DNA from: Hippopus hippopus
Taxonomy: Eukaryota > Mollusca > Bivalvia > Cardiida > Cardiidae
Direction: 5' to 3'
DNA: 64,000 nt
Assembly (NCBI GenBank): GCA_946811185.2
Contig: OX328110.1
Span: 14,488,516 to 14,552,515, forward strand
Part shown: positions 13,201-25,200 of the stretch, one piece after another
Layout of the letters: every line of letters starts with the position of its first letter
Numbering within the stretch: position 1 is the stretch's first letter
Notes under the pieces: model-generated
Database searches by the model: none
What the model was told of the DNA's origin: nothing
What the model saw: the letters and a program-made list of their open reading frames with translations, nothing else
Position numbers and translations under genes: made by a program

Positions 13201-16200
13201 ATTCTTGATAATAACAGATGCTATGTTTTACCTGCAGCTTTGGTTTTTTCACCAGGGATGGAGTGAATGGAAACAAGGATGTCTTTGATTTTAGTTCATT
13301 TCTATGATTAGCAACCTTTTTGGTGGAGGCTAACTTGGGCTTTGGCTCATGGATTTTTGTTTGATTCTGAAACATACATGTAGTTTGAACTACTGTTTTC
13401 AAAAAATTACTTTGAAAAAATACAATGTTGATGATGGAAAAAACTGTTGATTACAACCAGTTTCCACTTTCGACAAAATGTTTTCAAATGTAGTCTGCTG
13501 AAAGTTGAAAATATGTTGTTCATAGTATGGTAACATCTAGAAAGAATTAATGAAATTCATAATTTCATCAAATGTACTTTTAGTAGAATTTAGAACTCTT
13601 TTAAGATACTGACTACATCAAAGTTAAAAAAAAAAAATTTAACAAAATTATATCTTGACATTCAGACTGTCATGAAAATATTGTAGAATTGAAAATGGAG
13701 AAAAGAAGCTTGTTTCGAACAGTTACTTCTATACTGACAATGTTTTCAAATACTTTTAATGTAGGGGCATAAAAAGTAGCATCTGTTTGGAACATAAATG
13801 TAGCATTTATACCTTTAGATTCCTGAATTAATGAGATGGTCCTTTTCAATACAAGAGGGCCATCAGTCCTAAAGCGCTCACCTGATTAAAGACATCTGGG
13901 ATTGACAAAGCTGAAAAGATCGTAGTTGTAATGATATAAAACACATGAGTGTTAGTGACCTACTTCTAGAATCACTTTATCTATTTGTAAACTTGTCAGA
14001 GATATCATCAAGACAAACATTCTGACAAAATTTCATGACTATTGGACTGAAAATATGGCCTCTAGAGTACAAGCATGGTTTTACTTGGCCCAGTGATCTA
14101 CCATTTGATCAGACAAACTTTCGGACCAAGTTTCATGAGTATCCAACTGCAAATGTGGCCTCTAGAGTGCACACAAGGTAATTTTTGATGGCCAGACAAT
14201 GCACAATGCATGACAGACAATGGACACAGCACAATCACAAAAGCCCACCTTTAGCACTGTGTGTTCAAGTGAGCTAATGAAAAACAGCTAAAATTTTGTA
14301 ATTCCAAGGTTTGTTCGACCAAGATATGTTACAAAGAAGCAGACAATTAAGACCCTAGATCAGACTGCCTATTTTGTGCAGTCTGATCTTAATCTGCACT
14401 GTCCGATAAAGCATCAGATGTTTTTCCAAAGCACTCTTTAAGTCAACCAGTGAGCCACCAGGGTCCCATCCACCAACTTTCACCCATCTAGACCACTATT
14501 ATACCTTCGTTTGTTTCTGTTTTGGTCTTGCAGGTTTTCTTGCACTTTCTGTTATACGAGATGTAGTATCCTAAGTGAGAAACAATAATATTCACACTTA
14601 AGCGCCACTGTGCCTATAACTTTCAGTGTAGATCAAAATCAGACTCACATACGAGGGTTGTCCCAAAACTCCGTGACAAGTTTCATTTATGGTGGCGTAC
14701 TGAAGATATTAATCCCGAATTCAGATATGTACTAGTGTCATGCATTTCCTAAATCTACAAAAAATTTCATTTCAATATCTTTACAAATAACATAATGGTC
14801 AAAGTTTAACCACATACAGTACCATATACCCAGCGCACACTCAACGTCAGCAGCAACGTCAAAACGTTATTCAAGCACCTTTCTCGAAGTACTCTCCGCG
14901 GAACTCCACACACTTCCTGTGACGTTTCACCCAAGTGTCAAACACATTGCGAAACCAGTCTTTAGATAATCCTCTGTTAAATGACAGAGTTGCTTTCATC
15001 AAATCATTGGTGGATTCGAACCGCTGGCCTCGAAGTTGTTCCTTCAGTTGGGCGAAGTAGGCAAAGTCAAGCGGAGCGAGGTCAAGTGAGTAGGGTGGGT
15101 GGACCAGTCACTGAAATCCTAAAACATCCATCTCAAGCTGGGTGAGATGAGCCGTATGAGAGGGGGCGTTGTCCTGGTCCCAGATAATTGAGTCTGGCTG
15201 CTCGTATAATGCTGGACGCTTCTTCCGGATAGTGGTTATCACATAATGACGAATGACCTGTAACGAACAAAAATGAAATTGAAGAACTATTCAATATCAA
15301 GCTGTTGTTTACTTTAATGCTTATCATTGTTTCTTCTAAATAAAGATAATATGACTGCATGGAATCAATTAAAAGATTAAATATTCTTACCTTTGAGTAA
15401 TATGCAGCATTCACAGTCTGATCCTGAGGAACGAGAATAACTCCGCTTCTGTCAATAAACACGATGAACATCGTTTTCCAGAGCGATTTAACCACATGGG
15501 CCTTTTTTGGAGGTGGAGTGCCAGGTGTCTTACAGACACTTGACTGCCATTTTCCTTCTGGTTCAAAATAGTATAGCCATGTTTCGTCACATGTGATTGT
15601 CCTATCGAGTAAGGAGTCATCAGCAGTCACACGCTCAAGGAACTCTGATGATGCTACTACACGACGCTCTTTTTCGTCCTCTTTAAGCAGCCTTGGCACC
15701 CATTGTGCGCACACACGGGACATGTTAAGTTCATCAGAGAGAATGCGATGAACTGTGGTCTTGCTCATGTCGACAATTTTGGCGATATCCGTACCGTCTG
15801 CCTGCGGTCAGCGTCTATTCACTTCTTTACCTTTCTTATCATCTTCTCACTAATGACTTTTGACCGTCTGATCACATTTAATTCCTTGTCTGTAGGTTCC
15901 AGAGATGTGAAACGTTTGTGCCACTTGTACACAAGTGCTCTTGAAACATTCTTTAATCTGTCGGTTTTGTGAATTTTCCCTATTGTTTCCAACGGTGATA
16001 TCCCTGCATCTGCGCAAAACTGAATAACTGTGTGTTGCCCCGCAAGATCATCAAATGTCGTCATTTTTTTTTGTTTTTCGTTAACATCCACCAGTCTATT
16101 TAACGTCGCTGTACAACCGTAAATAACATATTCACATTCAAAATTTAAACAGATGACGTCAGATTATCTGTAAACAACTTGCACGTGTGTTTTAGCAAAA

Positions 16201-19200
16201 AAAAAACTAATTATGGTTTACCAAACGATTATAGCAGATACATGCATGTGCAAAAACTTGAAATTTTGACGTGCGCCAGGTTACAACACCACTCTTCGTT
16301 CAAATTGAAATAATTTTACTACCAAGACATGAATTTACATTAAAATACCTCTAAAACAAACAATACTAAATATTGTTATGAAATGTACTGTTTTTTATAT
16401 ACGCCACCATTGTTCATTGTGTACAATTTGTCACGGACTTTTGGGACAACCCTCGTAACCTGTGCTCTGATCTAGATTTACACTGTGAGCTATACTGAAA
16501 TATTCTCATGGAAATACAAGTATCCCTAACATTACTATATTTAAGTTTGTTTGGTTTACTTGACAGACTAGTGGTTAGGAAACTCATAGTAGTAACTGTA
16601 TCCATGATCATGAAAGCCAATTTATTGATACTGTCTTCCCTGCAACATGAGAAAGAAGTTGTCTAAAATTCAACTGATGCTTTAGAATAGATTATTATTG
16701 TAAATTTGTAATGTAGAGGGATTCAGGTGGTTATTGTTGCAAACAGAAGTTCTTTATAATGTAGTATACCTGAGTAGTTGCTGTTGAGTTAGAAATCCTC
16801 ACTCCACCAATATAGTTTGGAATATAAGTACAATCTATATCCAGTCCCACTGTCAAAAAATACATTAACTTTTCACAAGAAGACAATATTGTAAGCATAC
16901 CCACACTGAGATCACTTCTTAAAAGACTCAAAAACATGGCTCATATACCAAGACTTGTTTATGAAAGGGTGGAAGGGGAGCATTATGGGTAGAGGAGAAA
17001 ATGCTTGTTACCAGCATTTTCTTCTTTTTCCACAATGTTTTAAAAAGCCTTCTTTCTCAGGGCTGTTAAAACTGAGGATTGTGAGGTAAAGGGCTAACTC
17101 TTTCACCTTTTCCCATAAAGTTTCTAAAAGCCCTCTTCCTCAAGCTGTTTGGAAGCATTAAAAGCTGAGAATAGGGAATACCAAAAGTTCTACAACAAAT
17201 AAATGAGCCGTGCTCTGGCAAAAGGGGGCTTAATGCATCTCCGTGATCCATGGTACCAAGCAAGCGATAACCTAATTATGGATCCATAATAATCACGTTT
17301 TTTAACAACAGACTTTATCATTAGGTAGACTGGTCCTTGGACATACAGAAAATTGACCAATAGCGAAAAGTTTCAGCCCAGGTTAGCCTGCGCAGACTGA
17401 CCTGGGTCAATACGTTTCGCAGATCCACTACGCCCCCTTTTCACAGAGCATAGCTCATTAATAAAAGTGACCTCCTGTTTCAATGACTGAACAATATAAA
17501 AACCATTGAAACTAGAAAAATAAAAAACATATTTCAATGTCCCCTCTTTATGCATTGATTAAGTTTTTCAAACCTCAAATGTATTTCTTAAAGAAGAATA
17601 TCTATGTCCAATGGGAGATAACTCTTAACCAATAAAAGCAATAATAGCGTGTTGCACGACAACAGTTCCATGTAGGCAGATTTACAAAGTTTCGATAAAA
17701 TGCATGCTAATTGAGGGAGGAGATTGTGACAGTCTACCAATCTGAATGTCCACAGACAATTGGAGGGATATGGTGGACATAAACACTGATGACCATATAG
17801 ACTAACAGGCTGATTTCAGTACAAGCACATAAAACATTCATTTTGCACCCTAAAAAACATTCAGTTTCAGAGAATAATGATATTACACATCAACAAAACA
17901 AACAATATCAGCCTACCCCAGTCCTGACTGATGTAATGTATATAGAGTTCTGGTCCTTTTGTAGCTAAATGCACATCTAACTTTTTATTCCAGGATGCTT
18001 CCTTCAGAAGCAGATTGTCCCTAGTGTACAAAAATTGATATTATCTCTAGCTTACTTTTGTTGGAAACAGTCAACTCTTTACCAAGTAACACATTTTTAG
18101 AATGGTTCAAATTGAAAGCTTTTGCAGATGACAAATTAAATGTGACCCAAAACTAAAATTTGCCTTTAGAAGGGTAGAAAACCTTGTGGTAAAAGGAGAA
18201 AAATACTGATAACCAGCATTTTTGCCTTTTCCCAGAATTTTTTTCAAGTTTGTTAAAACTCAGGACTGTGCGGTGAAGAATTAACTCTTCAAGTTAAATC
18301 CACACCATAATCTTTAACTTTGAAGAAGAAACAAAATTGAGTTATGGAGAAATTAAAATCAAAAAACAATTTTTCTGACTATGATGAAAAAAGCTTTAGG
18401 TGGGAAAAGGACAAAAATGCAGGCTAGCAGCATTTTCTCTTCTTCTCACGCAATCTTTTTAAACCTTTCAAATATGTAAATTGCACTGTTTTAGCCATGC
18501 TTATTTTGTCATTGGCACAACTTCTCATTAAAAGGCAACTTTAATTATGTATTGGATATTGATTTTACTATACTCATCAATTAAAAGGCATGAGCTTCTT
18601 TGTAAGAAGTTGCCTTTCATCCATAATTATAATGCATGTCTTGCACTGTCTGATCTTGATATACAGTCTCCACCAAAATATCTTAGCTGCTCAACCATAA
18701 AAACGACTAACATGATTCTTTGCTTCAACACTATCCTATTGTCCCGATCCCCAACCAGTAAGGTACATGTATGACCACTGGATGACTTCTCCTTTAGATG
18801 TTCCCTGTTCGTAATCTGCAAAGAGATCACTATCTCTGCTTTACTCTCACTGTATCTTGCAATCTGAAAATAATATAAATACCATTTTATAGATATTGCT
18901 AAAATCAAGGCCTGTACCACCAACCATTTTTAAAATTCTCAAAAATTTACTAAATTTGGAAGTAACACAACTTCTGATTAGCTAATGCAAATGAGCCATG
19001 CTCTGTGAAAAGGGGACTTAATGCATCTGCAAAAAGTATTGACCCAGGTCGCACTCTGCGCAGGCTGACCTTGGTTAAAACTTTTTGCTATTGGTCAATT
19101 TTCTGCATGTCAAAGGAACATGATTCAGTCGGTTGTCATACAAAATAGATTTTATGGATCCTTTATTATGTGATGACTTGCTTGGTATCATGCATCATGG

Positions 19201-22200
19201 AGATGCATTAAGCCCCCTTTGCCAGCGCACAGCTCAAAAGGTTTAGCCAATCAAAGATTTCATTACTTACTAATACTTGAACAAGACCTAAAATGAAATT
19301 GAGAATGGTTGGTAAATACTGACCCAGCTCCTTATTATGTGTGACTCTGACCCTTTGTGAGCCTTTTTCAGAAGATGACAAAATGAAGTTAAACTGATGA
19401 TTTCTGTCTTTGATTTCTGGTTACCGGCATTTTCTCCGTTTCCCACAATGTTTTCAAAAAGCTTCTTCCCCAGGGTCATTAAAACTCGGGATTATGTTTT
19501 AAAAGTTTCAACAGTGCAAATGGTAGTTATACTATGGATTTCAAAAACTTATTTAAAAGTACGATTTTGATTAACCCTTTACCACAAAATGACGAGTTTT
19601 AACAACCCTTCTTAAGAAGCCTTTTGAAAACATTGTGGGAAAAGGAGAAAATGCTGGTAACCAGCATTTTCTCCTTTTCCCACAGTGTTTCTAAAAATTG
19701 CTGTTTATACTATCAAAAACAAAGTCCATCTTTTGTGCCACATTTACATTATTGTCTGCAAATGTTTTCAATTTGGACAAGTCTGTAATTTGTTAGTGTG
19801 GTAAAGAGTTAACTGACAGATAGTTCAACTGAATCTTCAAATGCTTTCAATTTAGTCGAGTCCAAAAGTCCTTTGGTAAAGAGTTAAGGCCTATGTTTTG
19901 AGAATGAAAAAAAAAACTCTGCTTGGCTCAGCTGTAATTACCAATATAGGGGCAAAGTACAAGAAAAGTAAACTGTAATAAAGTAGAAAGAGTCACATGT
20001 ATTAAAATTTGATAAAATGGGAAAGTCAAGTCAGTCAAAGAGGAAAGAGTCACAAGTAGCCATGTAAAAAGAGTCAAGAGTCGATGACGAAAGTACAGTA
20101 GACAGTGTCAGGTATTGCAAGGAAGAAAGAGTTAACCCTTTACAAAATGATAAAATTTTGGAATATACCAAACTGAAAGCATTTGCAGACAACAAAACAT
20201 GTAAATGTAACTCAAATGATGATTTCTGTCTTTCATAGGGTAGAAAACATTATGGGTAAAGGTGAAAATGCTTGTTACCAGCATTTTCTCCTTTTCCCAC
20301 AATGTTTTCAAAAGCCTTCACTGTCAGGGTCGTTAAAACTCGGGATCACATGGTAACGGGTTAACAGGAGCCTTCAAGAGATGCTATCAAACAGCAGTCA
20401 AGTAATATCTTGTAATACCTGTTCAATCACCAGCTCATACTTTGGTAAGTTCAGTGCTCCGTCTCTCACTTGGTTGCCAAAAGGTGGATGTCTGTTAACA
20501 ATCTGTGTGACATGTAAAATCAAGGTTGGCAAAATCAATTTGCACTATGTTTTATGCCACAATCAAGCAATATATGTTAGATATTGCAACACAGATGGTA
20601 TTTATTGAATTAATTTACACAAATATAAAGCAAAATAAAATTAAATTGTCACTAACATAATAACTAATATTATTGAAATCATGCAGTTACTAGCTTCCTG
20701 TAATTCTTTTTTGGGTTTTTCTTTATGTCTGATGGCTATAAAAGCCACCCATCTTTAACCCTTTCCCACACAACCCTGAGTCTTAATGACCCTAAAGCAG
20801 AATGCTGCTAATCAGCATTTTCTCCTTTTCCAGCAATATTTTCAACTTGATCAAAAACAATTCTATCTTTGAATCATATTCAATTTGTTGTCTACAAAAG
20901 CTTTGAATTTGGCCGAGTCTAAGTTTGTCATTTGGTACAGAGTTAATGATTTTGATTTTCAGAAAAAGTACAGTGTTGACAAACTAACTAATATTTAATC
21001 CTTCAAATAACAATCCTGTGTTTAAATGTTAAAAAAAAAAACATGAAAATGGTTTTTGGAAACAATGAGAAAAAAAGAAAATGCGGCTCCTTTACTGACA
21101 ATGCTTTTTACCCTTTCAAAGAGCAGTCTCATCGTTTGAGCCACATTTAAAAATGTTGTCTGTAAAAACTTTGAAAATGAGTAAGTCTAAAACTTTGTGG
21201 TGAGGTAAAGCCTACGAATAGGTATCAAAAACATTAACCCTTTACCACAAAATGACGCCTTTTAACGCCCCTGAAGAAGAGGCCTTTTGAAAACATTGTG
21301 GGAAAAGGAGAAAATGCTGGTAACCAGCATTTTTTCCTTTTCCCACGAAGTTTTCTATCCTATCAAAGAAAAGTTGCGTCATTTGAGCCACTATGAAATT
21401 GTCTTCTGCAAATGCTTTCAATTTGGATAGGTCTTAAATTTTGCCCTGTGGTAAAGGGTTAACATACCAGTTCAATTTCCCTTGGATTTGTCTGTTCAAT
21501 TTTCTCAAAGGTTGTAAGTCCAGCATTTACAAGGGCATTTGAAAGGGTTGGACCTGTGCAAGAACAAACAAAAATGACCATGGCAGCCATGTGCAAAAAG
21601 TGATGTAAGTTGAGCACAAGTGTTCATAAAAGTCTTAACCCTTATCCTGCTATGTATGTGAAATGAATTTGCAAACTGATAGTAAAAACCAAGATATTGC
21701 TGTTTCAAAGGTGGAAAGATGTCTCCTTTTTTATTTGACAATGTATCCAAGATCAGACTGCTCATTCTGTGCAGTCTGACTGTGATCTACATAGTCCGCA
21801 AAAGCTCTTTGGGTCATGCTTAGCAGCCTAAGGGTTAAGTGTATACAGTCAAACCTGTATTCAGGAACCACTCAAGAGAAGTAACAAGGTAGTCTTGTAC
21901 CACAAGTAGTCTTACAATGCAATGTCAATTTATAAAGTTTATTCAAGAAGGACTTAAAAATCAAAACAGGTGTCTGAAAGCAGCAGCTTGCTTAAAAAGA
22001 TGGCCTCTAAGACACAGGTTTGACTGTAATGAGCGTAATGTTTCTAATATAATAAGCCATGCTCTGTAAAATGGGGGCTGAACAGATCTGCAAAAAAGCT
22101 GACCTGAGTTGACAATATGCTTTCAGTCAATTTTTTGCTGGACAAAGGACCAGTTTACCTCATGATTCAGTAAGTTGATATACAAAGTGGATTTTATGAA

Positions 22201-25200
22201 TCTGTAGTACTTTCATGAATTGCTTGGTACAATGCATCATGGAGATAAATTAAAACCCCTTTTGCCATAGCATTGCTCAATTGTATATGTGTAGTTTAAC
22301 TCAAAGCTTTATAAACATGTGTTAAACAGCTGAAAGCTTTGGAAAACACTGTTGGTAAAAAAAATGTTGGTAGCATGAAAATTGATATTCATCTTTCCTT
22401 CAAAAGTTTTTCCTCCATGTAATTGATTTCCTTGGTCCATAATAAGAGTTTACAGTAAATGACCATGCTTTATTCTAAGAGTAGACCTGGCCTGCCTTTC
22501 ACTAATCTACAAACACATGAAATTGGCATACGCAGTTTAGGTAAACAAGCGTCAAGTCTGAAAACAAGTTTCACGAAAATTCATGACTTTATGATTTGAG
22601 AAAATATTTGCATAACTTTATGCCAGCCCACACCTTGGGTAAGGCAGGGATATATACTGTGTATATACAGTCCCAAATAACTTGTGTAAATGTACGCAAT
22701 TTAGTGAAAGACAGCCCTGGTACACAACGACAATTTCTGCCGTTAGCAAGATAGTTTACCCTACCTTACTCTAAACTCATCACTTTCAGACTGTAAGTAA
22801 GTTTCTCAACTGGCTCGGTCAAACATGCAATACAATTATCAACGGTGTTTCAAATACTTTGGACTGGTTAACATCGAGAGAAATTTCACAGAAAAATAAC
22901 AGAAAAATTGGACACATTTCATGTTTTCCACTTAAATTTTTCTATGGTTATCTCTGTCTAAAAGCTTTCTGTCCAAGCTTTGTAAAGCGTTTCTTTTAAA
23001 CCAAACAAAAATGAAACATATTTGTGACCCGTCACGCAAAAAGGGACCATCTGGGAACTGCGACAAGTGTGTACCCTGGTCAGACTGCGCGGATTGCGCA
23101 GGCTGACCAGAGTACACACTTTTCGCTTTTATGATATTTTCTGTATGAAAAGTGGTCGTTCTACCTTACTATACAATCAATTTTGAACTATCGACTTACA
23201 TTGACCTGCACTATCTTTGATCTGTTTTCATCTAATTGATGTACAGAATTCCCAGATTGTCCCTTTTTGCGTGATGGGTCACATTTTTGTAGAGCTTAAA
23301 GACACATTTCAAATAAAATGACCATACCTATGCCCTCCAACTGTTTACTGACAAACTTGGAATTTTCCCATAATCTTGCTTTGAAGGATCTGCAGAGTTT
23401 GATTGCACTTAAAACTGACTTGTAGTTGTTTGGTCTTTGTGATAAGAATTCTACTAAACCTATGAAAATAGAAGTGTTACTTTTCAACTCTTTACCAAAG
23501 GACAAAATTTTGGACTTGTCCAAATTAATAGCATTTGCTGAGGACAAACTAAATGCGGTTCAAATTGTTAAAAATATATTTACTTTCATATATTGTGCAA
23601 TCTTATCTTGATTTACACAGTTTTCAAAATCTTATTTAAATTTTCTACAAAAGCAACTTCAGCTCTGTTTAGCCCTTGACAGGTACATGAACCTTACGCA
23701 GTAACACCATATGACTTTATTACCAGTATATGATCTTCTGATAGCAGATCTGACAAAGGTTCCTTTTGGTCTGCCTCCTAAAAATGTGAAATTTCCAACA
23801 CTGCTAATTGTAGCAATATATGGCCTGCAACATGTGAAAAGGGACATTCGGACATTTGCATAAAGTGTCGTCTCGGATCAGCCTACGTAGTCCGCGCAGG
23901 CTAATCCGAAACAACATTTTCCGTTTTTATGTAATTTTCTGTTTAACACAAGTCTACTGTAGGACAAAATCTAATGTAGTCGTAGAGTGCCGTCTCGGAT
24001 TAGCCTGCGCACACTGCGCAGGCTGATCCGAGACGACACTTTACGCAAATGTCCAAATGCCCCTTTTCGCGTGTTGCAGACCATATATGAGCCATGTCCA
24101 AGTGAAAGGGAGTTTAATACATCTCCATGATGCATTATACCAAGCAAGTTATCATGAAATGATGGCTCCATAAAATGTATTTTCTATAACAATGGACTTG
24201 TTCTGGAGGTACACTGTCCTTTGCCACAGAGAAAATTTACAAATAGCAAAAAATATCAAGCCTGTACAGGTCAATTCTTTTTATATAAGTCCCCTTTTCA
24301 CAAAGCATGGCTTGTTATTATGTATATATTATATAGGCAATCAGAGAACTCATTTTAAAGGTAATATGTTTTGTAGGTTAGGACTTTGCAAAGTTTTCCA
24401 GGTTAAAAAATATGTAACACAATCAAACCAAAAACCTCTGATATGAGTGGAAAACACTGCAACACTGTCAATGGCTATCTCAATTTTCAGGGTAGCTAGC
24501 ATTTCCTTTCCAAATATAGAAATCACTATACATGTGTCTTCTTAGTGTATGTATCTATATAGCATACATTTCATATTTTGAATAATGAATACAACATCTG
24601 AAACTAAAAGGTCTCACATCTCATAATCCTGCATCCAACATGGAAAATTCTTGATGTGTCTTGTTGTAGAGCAAAATCTTGGACCATTAAACACCCAAAC
24701 TGTGCTTGCACTAAACTGTAGAATAATTATCAGCATGTAATGCATGTGTTGTCAAACCTTATCAAACTTTATCCTCAGTTTTAGGGTCAGTAGCACAGCA
24801 TTTGAAAACATGGTGGAAAATGCTAGTAACATATATTGCCTCTTTTTTCCACTACTATTAACTGCTCTTTTTTCCCAATTTTGTCTGCTGGTCTACTGCA
24901 TGGGGCTAGTAAGTCATTCTTGTATGGTGAGGGGTACCGACCAAGCCAATATGCTTTGTATGTATCAAGCATGTTTAAAAAGTATTTAAATTTTGTCACA
25001 GGACAGTGGCTAACAAGGCTACTCCATGAGAATTAGGGTAAGAAATTTTACACAAAAAAAAATACAAAGAAGACTGAGGAGGACAATAATGATCCCACAT
25101 CACTCGCTTAAGTATACAAGAGCATCTTACACAAGTTTTCACTTTTTATCTTAAAAGACTTATGTTTCATGAAAGTTCCTCTATTTTTTTTCTTAACTTT

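Larger units (their letters stand above)
14652..16455 (-). mobile_element. mariner element 1 (degenerate, with intron-like insertion)
   Basis: TIRs of about 28 bp starting CGAGGGTTGTCCCAAAA, flanked by TA on each side (14,650-14,651 and 16,456-16,457). The internal transposase lies on the minus strand, in the intron between HFM1 exons 28 and 29. Confidence 0.93.

Noticed and set aside
23820..24090. CRISPR-like repeat array
   Set aside because: The repeats are inverted, not direct with spacers, and the genome is eukaryotic. This is a foldback transposon.
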